From J061 sp003695725 [NCBI: Candidatus Schekmanbacteria bacterium] (lineage in GTDB: Bacteria > Schekmanbacteria > GWA2-38-11): a stretch of DNA of 6,055 nucleotides. The stretch spans positions 1 to 6,055 of the forward strand of contig RFHX01000017.1 of assembly GCA_003695725.1 (NCBI GenBank), read 5' to 3'. Both the position numbers and the translations under genes were made by a program. Shown here one piece after another: positions 1 to 6,055 of this stretch (positions are counted from its first letter, which is position 1; each line of letters opens with the position of its first letter). The notes beneath the pieces were generated by a model, which saw only the letters and a list, made by a program, of their open reading frames with translations, had not been told where the DNA came from and searched no databases.

Positions 1-44
1 AGGTTATTGCGATTGCCACTATAATTGATTATCTGTTAGACTAA
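1..44 (+). CDS. Possible C-terminal end of an upstream gene (partial)
   Basis: The frame starting at base 3 is open from the window edge to a TAA at 42-44 and reads VIAIATIIDYLLD. The other two plus frames stop at 22-24 and 26-28. The peptide looks like the hydrophobic helical end of a protein, but thirteen residues are too few to name a family. If real, the gene ends 8 bp before the ATG of the potassium channel gene, a spacing typical of an operon, so the two could be co-transcribed. Short open stretches like this also arise by chance, so this is a weak call. Confidence 0.3.
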   Translation, partial: VIAIATIIDYLLD

Positions 45-52
45 AAAGGGAA

Positions 53-1735
53 ATGAATAAAAAGAAGGAAATATTTTTCATCAAATATCTTAATAGTAGA
101 GGGAAAAAATATGCATTCTCTCTCGTTGCTCTCATCTTTTTTTATACCATTATATTCAGAATTATTTATCCCCTTTTTGAAAAGAAAGAAATTGGAATAA
201 TCCGCTCTTTTGAATTCATTATAGAAAGTATGACGACAACAGGTTTTGGTGGGCTAATGCCTTTTCACCATCCTATTACGAATATCTTTGCCGTAATTGT
301 AATGATAAGCGGAGTCGTTATGATTTTTATGGTTATTCCGCTTTTTCTTGTGCCGTGGATTGAATCTAAGATGAGAAGTGAACCAATTAAAGAAGTTGAA
401 GAGACATTAGAAAATCATGTTATCATCTGCGGTTATTCTGAAATTGTCGATTTTCTGGTGGAAGAACTTGAAATAAATTCTATCCCCTATGTAGTAATTG
501 ATGCTAATCCTGAAATTTGCCTTTCTCTAAATGATAAAGGGATCAGGTCTATCCATGGGATACCCGGCTCAGTTCAAGCGTTAAAAAATGCAGGTATCAA
601 AAGAGCAAAGTATTTACTTGTAACATCAAAAGATGAAGAAAATGCAAATATAATACTTACAGCAAAAGGAATAAGCGATATAGATATAATTGCTTTAGTC
701 GAAGAGCCGGACAATGCAAAATATTTACAATATGCCGGAGCAAAAAAGGTTGCCTGTCCAAAACATGAACTTGGTGAAAGAATGGCATATAGAACTTTCA
801 TTCCTATAGTTAGGGAACTTTACAGCGCTTTGCATATTCCAAGTAATCTTAAAGTTACAGAAATATTAGTTCCGGAAGATTCTCATATCACAAATCTCTC
901 CCTTGTGGAATCAGGAATCGGGAAAGAAAGCGGCGCAAAAATAATTGGAATTTGGAAAGAAGGCAAATTCACCACTGAATTAACATCAGATACAACCCTT
1001 GAACCAAATTCAATACTATTTGCAATAGGAACTAAAAAAGAAATATTGAATTTAAAAAACCTATTATTGAGTGAAGAGAACATAGGGAAAGAACACAATA
1101 TCAACTTAATCATTATTGGATATGGACATGTAGGAAAGGAAATATACAAATACCTTGACCATATGCCTGAAAATGTAACGATCATTGACAAAAAGGAAAT
1201 AAATCTAAAAAATGCTCTTACAGGCAATGCAACCGATGATACCTTGTTGAAAAAAGCAGGAATTGAAAAAAATTGCGCTGTCCTTATTGCGCTCAATGAC
1301 GATACTCAGGCATTATATACTACCTTGCTTGCGAGGAATTTAAATCCCAATGCTTATATAATAACCAGATGCAACAATATTTCCAACATAGATAAATTTT
1401 ATAAAGCTGGCGCAAATTATGTACTTGCACTGCCTATGATTGCAGGACTAATGCTTGCAAATATAATAACAGACAAGGGGCGTCTCGAATTTGACAGATT
1501 GGGTATTGAAAGATTTAGTGTAAAGGGGTCTGTATCATCAGAAAAAACGATAAAAGAACTGGATGTAAGAAAAAAGACAGGATGCACAATTATTGGAATT
1601 GAGCGAAGAGGAGAAACAATTCTTGAATTCAACACAGACTTTAAAATATTGGAAGACGACATAATAATCGTAGTAGGCACTAACAACTCTCTTGAAAAAC
1701 TAAAAAAGGAATACCAACTCGTTCCAAGTCAATAA
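53..1735 (+). CDS. Two-TM potassium channel with tandem RCK (TrkA-N/TrkA-C) domains
   Basis: Predicted inner-membrane K+ channel gated by cytoplasmic ligands, 560 aa. Order of parts: short basic N-terminus; TM1 about 21-40; pore helix about 51-60; selectivity filter TTTGFGG at 61-67; TM2 about 76-100 with a likely hinge glycine at 87; RCK1 TrkA-N about 121-240 and TrkA-C about 265-340; RCK2 TrkA-N about 350-465 and TrkA-C about 485-555. This two-helix, two-RCK layout is that of the Geobacter channel GsuK; MthK has one RCK encoded per chain. RCK2 has a full Rossmann loop, GYGHVG (356-361), with D379 at the end of the second strand. RCK1 has the degenerate GYSEIV (127-132) but keeps D150. The filter lacks the usual Asp after GFG. 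The ATG at 53 is the only usable start: an in-frame TGA lies at 26-28 and no start codon falls between. AAAGGG ends only 2 bases before it, so the Shine-Dalgarno signal is poor. Family call firm; ion selectivity is inferred. Confidence 0.93.
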   Translation: MNKKKEIFFIKYLNSRGKKYAFSLVALIFFYTIIFRIIYPLFEKKEIGIIRSFEFIIESMTTTGFGGLMPFHHPITNIFAVIVMISGVVMIFMVIPLFLVPWIESKMRSEPIKEVEETLENHVIICGYSEIVDFLVEELEINSIPYVVIDANPEICLSLNDKGIRSIHGIPGSVQALKNAGIKRAKYLLVTSKDEENANIILTAKGISDIDIIALVEEPDNAKYLQYAGAKKVACPKHELGERMAYRTFIPIVRELYSALHIPSNLKVTEILVPEDSHITNLSLVESGIGKESGAKIIGIWKEGKFTTELTSDTTLEPNSILFAIGTKKEILNLKNLLLSEENIGKEHNINLIIIGYGHVGKEIYKYLDHMPENVTIIDKKEINLKNALTGNATDDTLLKKAGIEKNCAVLIALNDDTQALYTTLLARNLNPNAYIITRCNNISNIDKFYKAGANYVLALPMIAGLMLANIITDKGRLEFDRLGIERFSVKGSVSSEKTIKELDVRKKTGCTIIGIERRGETILEFNTDFKILEDDIIIVVGTNNSLEKLKKEYQLVPSQ

Positions 1736-1754
1736 CTTTAAAAAGCAACCTTAT

Positions 1755-2531
1755 TCAATTTGAAGTCAATATTTCAATCATATGATTATGAATCAGGCCG
1801 TTGGAAGCCAATATTTCTTTGTCATAGATGCTGTATTCGTCTCCATTAAATTTAGTAACTTTTCCGCCACTTTCTTTGATGATCAAAAGCGCAGCTGCAG
1901 TATCCCAAGGATTTAGTTTCATTTCCCAAAAGCCATCAAGACGCCCACATGCAACATAGCACAAATCCAATGCGGCTGAGCCGGCTCTTCTAACTGCCTG
2001 CACCTTCATAATGAACTTCGCAAAATGTGTGAGGTTGTTGTCAGGTGATTCTCTTATGTCATAGGGAAAACCGGTTGCAAGAAGAGATTTACCTAAATCA
2101 TCGATATGAGAAACTCCTATTCTTTTCTCATTTAAATAGGCTCCTTCACCTTTGTATGCGTAAAAAAGCTCATCTAATAATGGGTCATAGACAACACCAG
2201 CAATGATTTCACCTTTCATTTGCAGGCCTATAGAAACCGAAAAAAAAGGAAAATTATGGGAGTAATTTGTAGTACCATCAAGTGGATCGATTATCCAACA
2301 AAAGTCGCTATCTTTAAATGTTTCACCTGACTCTTCTGACAAAATCGAATGATCAGGATATATAGATTTTATCTTACCTATGATAATCTTTTCAGCTTCC
2401 AAATCAGCATCGGTAACAGGATCAATCTCTCTTTTTAGTTTTATCTTATGTTGATTTCCAAACCTCTCTTTTAAGCAAAGCCCTGCAGACTTTGCTGCAT
2501 CTATTGCCACGGATAAAATTTCTTTTTTCAT
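1755..2531 (-). CDS. suhB: Inositol-1-monophosphatase family protein SuhB
   Basis: Mg2+-dependent phosphatase of the inositol monophosphatase (FIG) superfamily, 258 aa, the usual full length; cytosolic. It would hydrolyse inositol-1-phosphate or related sugar phosphates. Visible motifs: the VTDAD region with D41 and D43; metal ligand pair E66-E67 in ILSEES; motif A IDPLDGTTN with D82 and D85 as metal ligands and T87 in the active site; the SuhB-like RRAGSAALDL stretch (181-190) followed by GRLDGFWE; and motif B WDTAAA with D210 as third metal ligand, followed by SGG. All catalytic residues are present. It begins 61 bp after the stop of the HD-GYP gene on the same strand, so co-transcription is likely but not proven. 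No Shine-Dalgarno sequence precedes the ATG at 2531; instead a small inverted repeat ends one base upstream. E. coli SuhB also acts in rRNA antitermination, so the physiological role here may be more than inositol metabolism. The true substrate cannot be read from sequence. Confidence 0.95.
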   Translation of the reverse strand: MKKEILSVAIDAAKSAGLCLKERFGNQHKIKLKREIDPVTDADLEAEKIIIGKIKSIYPDHSILSEESGETFKDSDFCWIIDPLDGTTNYSHNFPFFSVSIGLQMKGEIIAGVVYDPLLDELFYAYKGEGAYLNEKRIGVSHIDDLGKSLLATGFPYDIRESPDNNLTHFAKFIMKVQAVRRAGSAALDLCYVACGRLDGFWEMKLNPWDTAAALLIIKESGGKVTKFNGDEYSIYDKEILASNGLIHNHMIEILTSN

Positions 2532-2532
2532 A

Positions 2533-2547
2533 ATCTTTGTTAAAGAT
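2533..2547 (-). repeat. Small inverted repeat abutting the suhB start codon
   Basis: On the minus strand ATCTTT-AAC-AAAGAT forms a perfect 6-bp stem with a 3-base loop, ending one base before the suhB ATG. It occupies the place where a Shine-Dalgarno sequence would lie, and none is visible. As RNA it would be an A/U-rich, weak hairpin. It might affect ribosome access, serve as a protein site, or be chance in A+T-rich DNA. Confidence 0.3.
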
Positions 2548-2592
2548 AAAAAGAAAGAATGTATGAATTATTGGAATAATAGTATTTGTACT

Positions 2593-5500
2593 TTATCTTT
2601 CCTGTTCTATTAGTTCAAGAAACTTTTTTACGATTTCTGGATCAAGATGAGTTCCAGAAATTTCGCGGATGTATTCAATCACTCTATTCTCTTCCCAAGC
2701 AGGTCTGTAAGGACGGTCTGAGCAAAGCGCATCCCATATATCGACTACAGCAAATATTCTTGCAGGGAAAGGAATTTCCTCTTTTTTCAACCCTCTTGGA
2801 TATCCATTACCATCCCATCTTTCATGATGACAGTAAGGAATTTCAATGCAATTTTTAAGATATTTTATTGGAGCAAGTAGTTCATAGGCAAAAACCGGAT
2901 GTCTTTTCATTATTTCCCATTCTTTTTCCGTAAGTTTAGCAGGCTTCAAAAGAATACTATCAGGGATTGCCATCTTCCCTATATCGTGAAGAAGTGCTCC
3001 CCGTCGAATATGAACCAAATCTTCACCACTAATATTGAAAGCAAGAGCAAGTTTAATTGTTAAATCAGATACCCTTTGTGTATGTCCCTCTGTTTCTCTA
3101 TCACGAAGGTCCAAAGCTTTTGACCATCCCTCCAGAGTTGTGTCATATGCATTTGCAAGTTCAATATTGGAAACCTTCAGTTCGTTCAGTAAGTTCCAGT
3201 TATCAATTGCTATTGCAATCTGTTCTGCAATTGTTTCAAGATAGCTTATCCATTCAATACTTTCCTCACAGAATTTTTTGGTAAAGACTTCTAATATCCC
3301 TTTTATTTCTCCTTTTACAAAAAATGGAATAGCGCAATAAGATGATATTTTCTCACTATTACAATGAAGAAAAGAAAAATCCTCTTTCGGATAATCCTGA
3401 ATTCGCGTAATGAAAACCGACTTTCCAGTCTCAAAAATCCTTGAAATACGGTAATCTATGTTTTGTAAAGATATTTTACTCCCCATATCTCGTCCAAACC
3501 CAATGGATGCTACGCAAGAAAGAGTCACATCATCTTCAAGAATCAAAATGTCAGCTGCATCAACTTTAAGATGATTAACCAAGCTATTCAAGATGATATC
3601 AAGAGTAGAGTTGAAGTCTGCATTCGTAGCAATTGCATTATCGATGTCATGAAGCGCTTGGAGTTTTTCAATATGGGATAAAGAATTTTTGAAATATATT
3701 GAATTAGAAAGGGCAAGAGCAGATAGATGGGCAAGCCCTTTTAAAAGCTCAAATTCATTTCTATTGAAATTGACATCTTTTTCATTCCAAAAGACTTTGA
3801 TTAAACCAACAATTTTATTCTCTCTCAACATTCCTGCCACAGCCACTGTTTTAATATTCAACAATTGAAAAAGTTTGCCATTTACAAACTTTTCAATTCC
3901 TTTTGAGCTGTTGGTCATAAAAACAAGTTCATTTTTATTGAACAACTCCCTGTATCTTTTTCCGGGTAATGGTTTTATTTGTTCCGAATAAACTGATGGT
4001 ATTCCTAAACTTTTAGAATTGTAAAATACATCATTTATTTCATCATAAAGAAATACAGATACTGAATGCGCTTTTAATGACTCTGCCACTTCCTTGCAAA
4101 CTGTATTAAGCACCTTTTCATATTCTATACAAGAATTTAGATTAGATGCCGCCCTGACCAAAGATTCAGCGCGTGCGGCATGCATTTTAACTTCCTTTTC
4201 ATATTCTTTGCGAAAAGTAATATCCCTTATTACAGCACTGAAAAATATTTGACCATTGGCATACCAGGAGCCCAATGATAATTCCAAGGGAAACTCCTTC
4301 CCATTTTTCCGAAGGCCGGTCAACTCAATAGGTTTTTCCAAGAAGGAGAAATCCTTTGATTCAATAATATAATCAAATCCCTCTTTGAACTTTTTATAAA
4401 GTCGTTTCGGAATAATCCTTTCTAAAGATTTGCCAACTATTTCATTTTCCTTATAGCCAAATATTTTTTCTGCTCCGCTATTCCAAGAAACAATTTTTCC
4501 GCAAGAATCGATGGATACAATTCCATCGCTTGCGGTTTGTGTTACTGAACGGAATTTTGATTCCGATTCTTTGAGAGCTTCTAAAGATTTTTTCCTAAAT
4601 TCTATATTTCTTGCAAAGGCAATAATAAATTCCTTCTCATCGTATTTTAAGAAACTAACGCTAATCTCTACTGGGAATATTTTTCCATCCTTTCTCTTAT
4701 GAACAGATTCAAATGTGAGATTTCCTTTCCTTTTCACATTTTCCCAATGTTCATCCCAAATTTCCTGAGGAAATAAAGGATCAATATCAGAAACTTTCAT
4801 TGAAAGCATTTCTTCTCTGCGATAACCCAAACTTTTACAAAAAGCATTATTGACATATTTAAATTCACCATCTCTTCCTATAAGACAAGTCGTATCTGCT
4901 ACATTATTGAGCATTGCATGTGTAAGTTTTAATTCTTCTTCAGCAATCTTTTGCTTACTTATATCTCTGAAAATTAATACAGCCCCAGTAATTCTCCCTT
5001 TTTCAATTATTGGATTGCTCAAATAATCAACTGGAAAAATAGAACCATCTTTTCGCTCAAAGAATTCATTTTCAATGTGATAACTTTTCCCTTCAAGAAG
5101 GGTGCGATTTATTGGGGAGGAATTCCAATTTATAAATTTTTGATGATTATCTATTTTATGGAATACTTTCCAAATTTTCTTCCCTTCAAGTTCTTCTACA
5201 GTCCACCCAAGCATTCTCGCCCCTGCCGGATTAATAAAGGTAATATCTCCATTTTTATCTAAACCGCATATTCCTTCACCAGCATAATTGAGAATAAGTT
5301 TATATTGCAGGTTTAAATCTTCATATTTTTTTTCAACTTCTTTGCGTCTTCTAAATTCTTCTTGAAAAACCTTAATAGCTTTCGCCAATTCAAAAACATT
5401 GTTTTCTACTTTTTCAGATAATTCTTCCTGTTTTTCAAAGAGCAATCTTTCAACCTTTTTTCTTTCTTCTACATTTCTAAATATACCTTTTAAAATCTTC

Positions 5501-5889
5501 CGTCCTTCTATTTCTACGACACTTGCACTCAATTCAACTGGAATTTTTATGCCATCTTTTCTTTCAATTGATATATTATCCAGAATAAAACTATCCATTA
5601 AAAAAAGCTTTTCAAAAAGACCTGAATAAGCACGGCGTTCGTTTCTCGGATAAATTTGTAGATGATGCAAACCAATCGCTTCTTTTAAACTGCAGCCAGT
5701 CAATTCCAGAAATTTCTTGTTTCCTTCAATAATTATGCCCGTTTTATGGTCAATTATGGCAATTGCATCATTAGCGTAAATGAAAAGTTTTTTTAATATC
5801 TTTTCATCCTTTAATAATTTTCTATTTCCATAGAAATTGCTGTATTTTTGATTTTCTCTTTCTTTTTCTCTTTTAGTTTTTCTTTTCAT
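2593..5889 (-). CDS. Cyclic-di-GMP phosphodiesterase: PAS x4 - GAF x2 - HD-GYP
   Basis: Predicted soluble sensor that hydrolyses cyclic-di-GMP, 1098 aa; no transmembrane segment or signal peptide seen. Numbering is from the ATG at 5889. A very basic N-terminus precedes PAS1 (about 29-144), a charged coiled coil (about 141-196), PAS2 (191-316), PAS3 (319-436), PAS4 (439-564), GAF1 (586-731), GAF2 (756-899) and HD-GYP (911-1096). Each PAS has the (E/K/L)RK(D/N)G..(F/I)P motif late in the fold, with its Pro at 117, 286, 406 and 534. HD-GYP is intact: H936, HDIGK 968-972, H997, HHE 1021-1023, DGNGYP 1026-1031, D1050, then SDRPYRP. E932 fits the extra metal ligand of trinuclear HD-GYP enzymes. There is no receiver or GGDEF domain. 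PAS4 resembles FixL-type PAS but has Lys/Glu where FixL has its haem His, so haem is unlikely; ligands are unknown. A TTG four codons upstream (5901) is an alternative start; ATG is preferred. Neither start has a Shine-Dalgarno sequence. suhB follows after 61 bp. Confidence 0.96.
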   Translation of the reverse strand: MKRKTKREKERENQKYSNFYGNRKLLKDEKILKKLFIYANDAIAIIDHKTGIIIEGNKKFLELTGCSLKEAIGLHHLQIYPRNERRAYSGLFEKLFLMDSFILDNISIERKDGIKIPVELSASVVEIEGRKILKGIFRNVEERKKVERLLFEKQEELSEKVENNVFELAKAIKVFQEEFRRRKEVEKKYEDLNLQYKLILNYAGEGICGLDKNGDITFINPAGARMLGWTVEELEGKKIWKVFHKIDNHQKFINWNSSPINRTLLEGKSYHIENEFFERKDGSIFPVDYLSNPIIEKGRITGAVLIFRDISKQKIAEEELKLTHAMLNNVADTTCLIGRDGEFKYVNNAFCKSLGYRREEMLSMKVSDIDPLFPQEIWDEHWENVKRKGNLTFESVHKRKDGKIFPVEISVSFLKYDEKEFIIAFARNIEFRKKSLEALKESESKFRSVTQTASDGIVSIDSCGKIVSWNSGAEKIFGYKENEIVGKSLERIIPKRLYKKFKEGFDYIIESKDFSFLEKPIELTGLRKNGKEFPLELSLGSWYANGQIFFSAVIRDITFRKEYEKEVKMHAARAESLVRAASNLNSCIEYEKVLNTVCKEVAESLKAHSVSVFLYDEINDVFYNSKSLGIPSVYSEQIKPLPGKRYRELFNKNELVFMTNSSKGIEKFVNGKLFQLLNIKTVAVAGMLRENKIVGLIKVFWNEKDVNFNRNEFELLKGLAHLSALALSNSIYFKNSLSHIEKLQALHDIDNAIATNADFNSTLDIILNSLVNHLKVDAADILILEDDVTLSCVASIGFGRDMGSKISLQNIDYRISRIFETGKSVFITRIQDYPKEDFSFLHCNSEKISSYCAIPFFVKGEIKGILEVFTKKFCEESIEWISYLETIAEQIAIAIDNWNLLNELKVSNIELANAYDTTLEGWSKALDLRDRETEGHTQRVSDLTIKLALAFNISGEDLVHIRRGALLHDIGKMAIPDSILLKPAKLTEKEWEIMKRHPVFAYELLAPIKYLKNCIEIPYCHHERWDGNGYPRGLKKEEIPFPARIFAVVDIWDALCSDRPYRPAWEENRVIEYIREISGTHLDPEIVKKFLELIEQER

Positions 5890-5930
5890 AATTTTTAACA
5901 ATAAAAAATTTTATGATTTCATAATTTTTA
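5884..5930 (-). repeat. 14-bp direct repeat duplicating the start region of the HD-GYP gene
   Basis: TAAAAATTATGAAA on the minus strand occurs at 5897-5884, where it contains the ATG of the HD-GYP gene, and again at 5930-5917. The copies are offset by 33 bp, about three helical turns and a whole number of codons. The upstream copy opens only a minimal reading frame, ATG AAA TCA TAA (5922-5911), in frame with the gene and closed before its start. The repeat is exact on inspection. It is A+T-rich, so chance is not excluded. A local duplication, a leader mini-ORF or a paired protein site are possible explanations. Confidence 0.5.
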
Positions 5931-5950
5931 TGTTTTGCTTTATCGGTAAT

Positions 5951-5995
5951 GGATAAAATGAGTTGACAAATTCAAGGCTCAAAAGGGGATAAAAT
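5951..5995. repeat. Pair of GGATAAAAT direct repeats in the intergenic region
   Basis: GGATAAAAT occurs at 5951-5959 and 5987-5995, offset by 36 bp, flanking the hairpin at 5959-5981. The 9-bp match is exact. It could be a pair of regulator half-sites upstream of the HD-GYP gene, but the right-hand copy lies inside the possible partial gene end, and chance is a reasonable alternative. Confidence 0.2.
5959..5981 (-). terminator. Weak terminator-like hairpin upstream of the HD-GYP gene
   Basis: On the minus strand TGAG-CC-TTGA-ATTTG-TCAA-CTCA forms eight base pairs with a two-base bulge and a five-base loop, followed at once by TTTTAT. The left arm starts at the TGA stop of the possible partial gene at 5979-6055, so it could end transcription of that gene. 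The stem is short and A+T-rich with a poor T-run; an operator-like palindrome is the alternative. Confidence 0.25.
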
Positions 5996-6055
5996 TGAAA
6001 ATGTCTTTTTCATAAGCATATAATTTTTTTGCTACCCATTTAACAACTTGCATAG
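5979..6055 (-). CDS. Possible C-terminal end of a minus-strand gene (partial)
   Basis: From the window edge to a TGA at 5981-5979, one minus-strand frame is open and reads from its first Met as MQVVKWVAKKLYAYEKDIFN, then FIPF and stop. The mix of charged and aromatic residues looks protein-like, and a terminator-like hairpin follows directly. The other two minus frames close within about 25 bases of the edge. With only about 25 codons and no recognised family, this may be chance. If it is the end of a gene, it lies 89 bp upstream of the HD-GYP ATG on the same strand. Confidence 0.27.
   Translation of the reverse strand, partial: MQVVKWVAKKLYAYEKDIFNFIPF

Noticed and set aside
883-1296. 137-codon minus-strand open frame, with shorter ones at 574-801 and 1417-1686, opposite the channel gene
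   Set aside because: They lie wholly inside a well-supported gene, and their translations are Ser/Phe/Ile-rich with no family features, as expected of antisense frames of A+T-rich coding DNA.
1736-1754. Possible bidirectional terminator between the convergent channel and suhB genes
   Set aside because: The 19-bp gap has no stem longer than three base pairs. AAGTCAATA occurs at 1726-1734 and again at 1763-1771, but this is a short direct repeat across two coding ends and most likely chance.
1776-1787. 12-bp perfect palindrome AATCATATGATT
   Set aside because: It lies inside the last codons of suhB (the NHMI region), is A+T-rich and has no partner site, so it is best read as coincidence.
2567-2580. 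ATTATT-GG-AATAAT inverted repeat in the gap between the HD-GYP gene and suhB
   Set aside because: The arms are A/T only and the loop is two bases; there is no T-run after it, so it is neither a convincing terminator nor an operator.
2586-2858. 90-codon plus-strand open frame opposite the HD-GYP catalytic domain, with similar ones at 3035-3284, 4511-4702, 5077-5262 and 5399-5629
   Set aside because: All are antisense to conserved PAS, GAF or HD-GYP coding sequence and show no recognisable protein features or start signals.
5939-5969. Minus-strand TTGTCA with GATAAA as a promoter for the HD-GYP gene
   Set aside because: The spacing is 19 bp and the -10 is weak; in DNA this A+T-rich many equal matches exist, so no promoter is called.
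5963-5993. Plus-strand TTGACA followed by GATAAA as a sigma-70 promoter
   Set aside because: The spacing is 19 bp to a poor -10, and no plus-strand gene follows within the window; the ATG at 6001 stops after four codons.

Overview
The window is an A+T-rich stretch of bacterial chromosome (G+C about one third by eye). It holds three complete protein genes and, at its edges, two possible gene ends. I see no rRNA, tRNA, CRISPR array, insertion sequence or phage gene. The gene families (two-RCK potassium channel, SuhB-type phosphatase, multi-sensor HD-GYP phosphodiesterase) are typical of free-living, environmentally responsive bacteria. The composition and the large PAS/GAF sensor would suit an uncultured deltaproteobacterium-like or candidate-phylum lineage, but the sequence does not fix the taxon.

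Layout: bases 1-44 may be the last codons of an upstream plus-strand gene. Eight bases later, 53-1735 (+) encodes a 560-residue two-helix potassium channel with two cytoplasmic RCK (TrkA-N/TrkA-C) units. It ends 19 bp from the end of a convergent minus-strand unit. That unit is read from right to left: a 1098-residue PAS x4 - GAF x2 - HD-GYP protein (2593-5889), then, 61 bp downstream, a 258-residue inositol monophosphatase family protein, SuhB (1755-2531). Bases 5890-6055 carry the leader of the HD-GYP gene, with a 14-bp direct repeat that duplicates its start region. They also hold what may be the tail of another minus-strand gene followed by a weak hairpin.

Function: the HD-GYP protein has every catalytic motif of a cyclic-di-GMP phosphodiesterase and is predicted to be a cytosolic, multi-input regulator of that second messenger. 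SuhB sits downstream on the same strand and may be co-transcribed. The potassium channel is transcribed toward them and need not be functionally linked. The most noteworthy features are the altered selectivity filter of the channel (TTGFGG where TVGYGD is canonical), its degenerate first RCK nucleotide loop beside an intact second one, and the duplicated start region of the HD-GYP gene. I found no convincing sign of an undescribed multi-gene system; the findings are local oddities.
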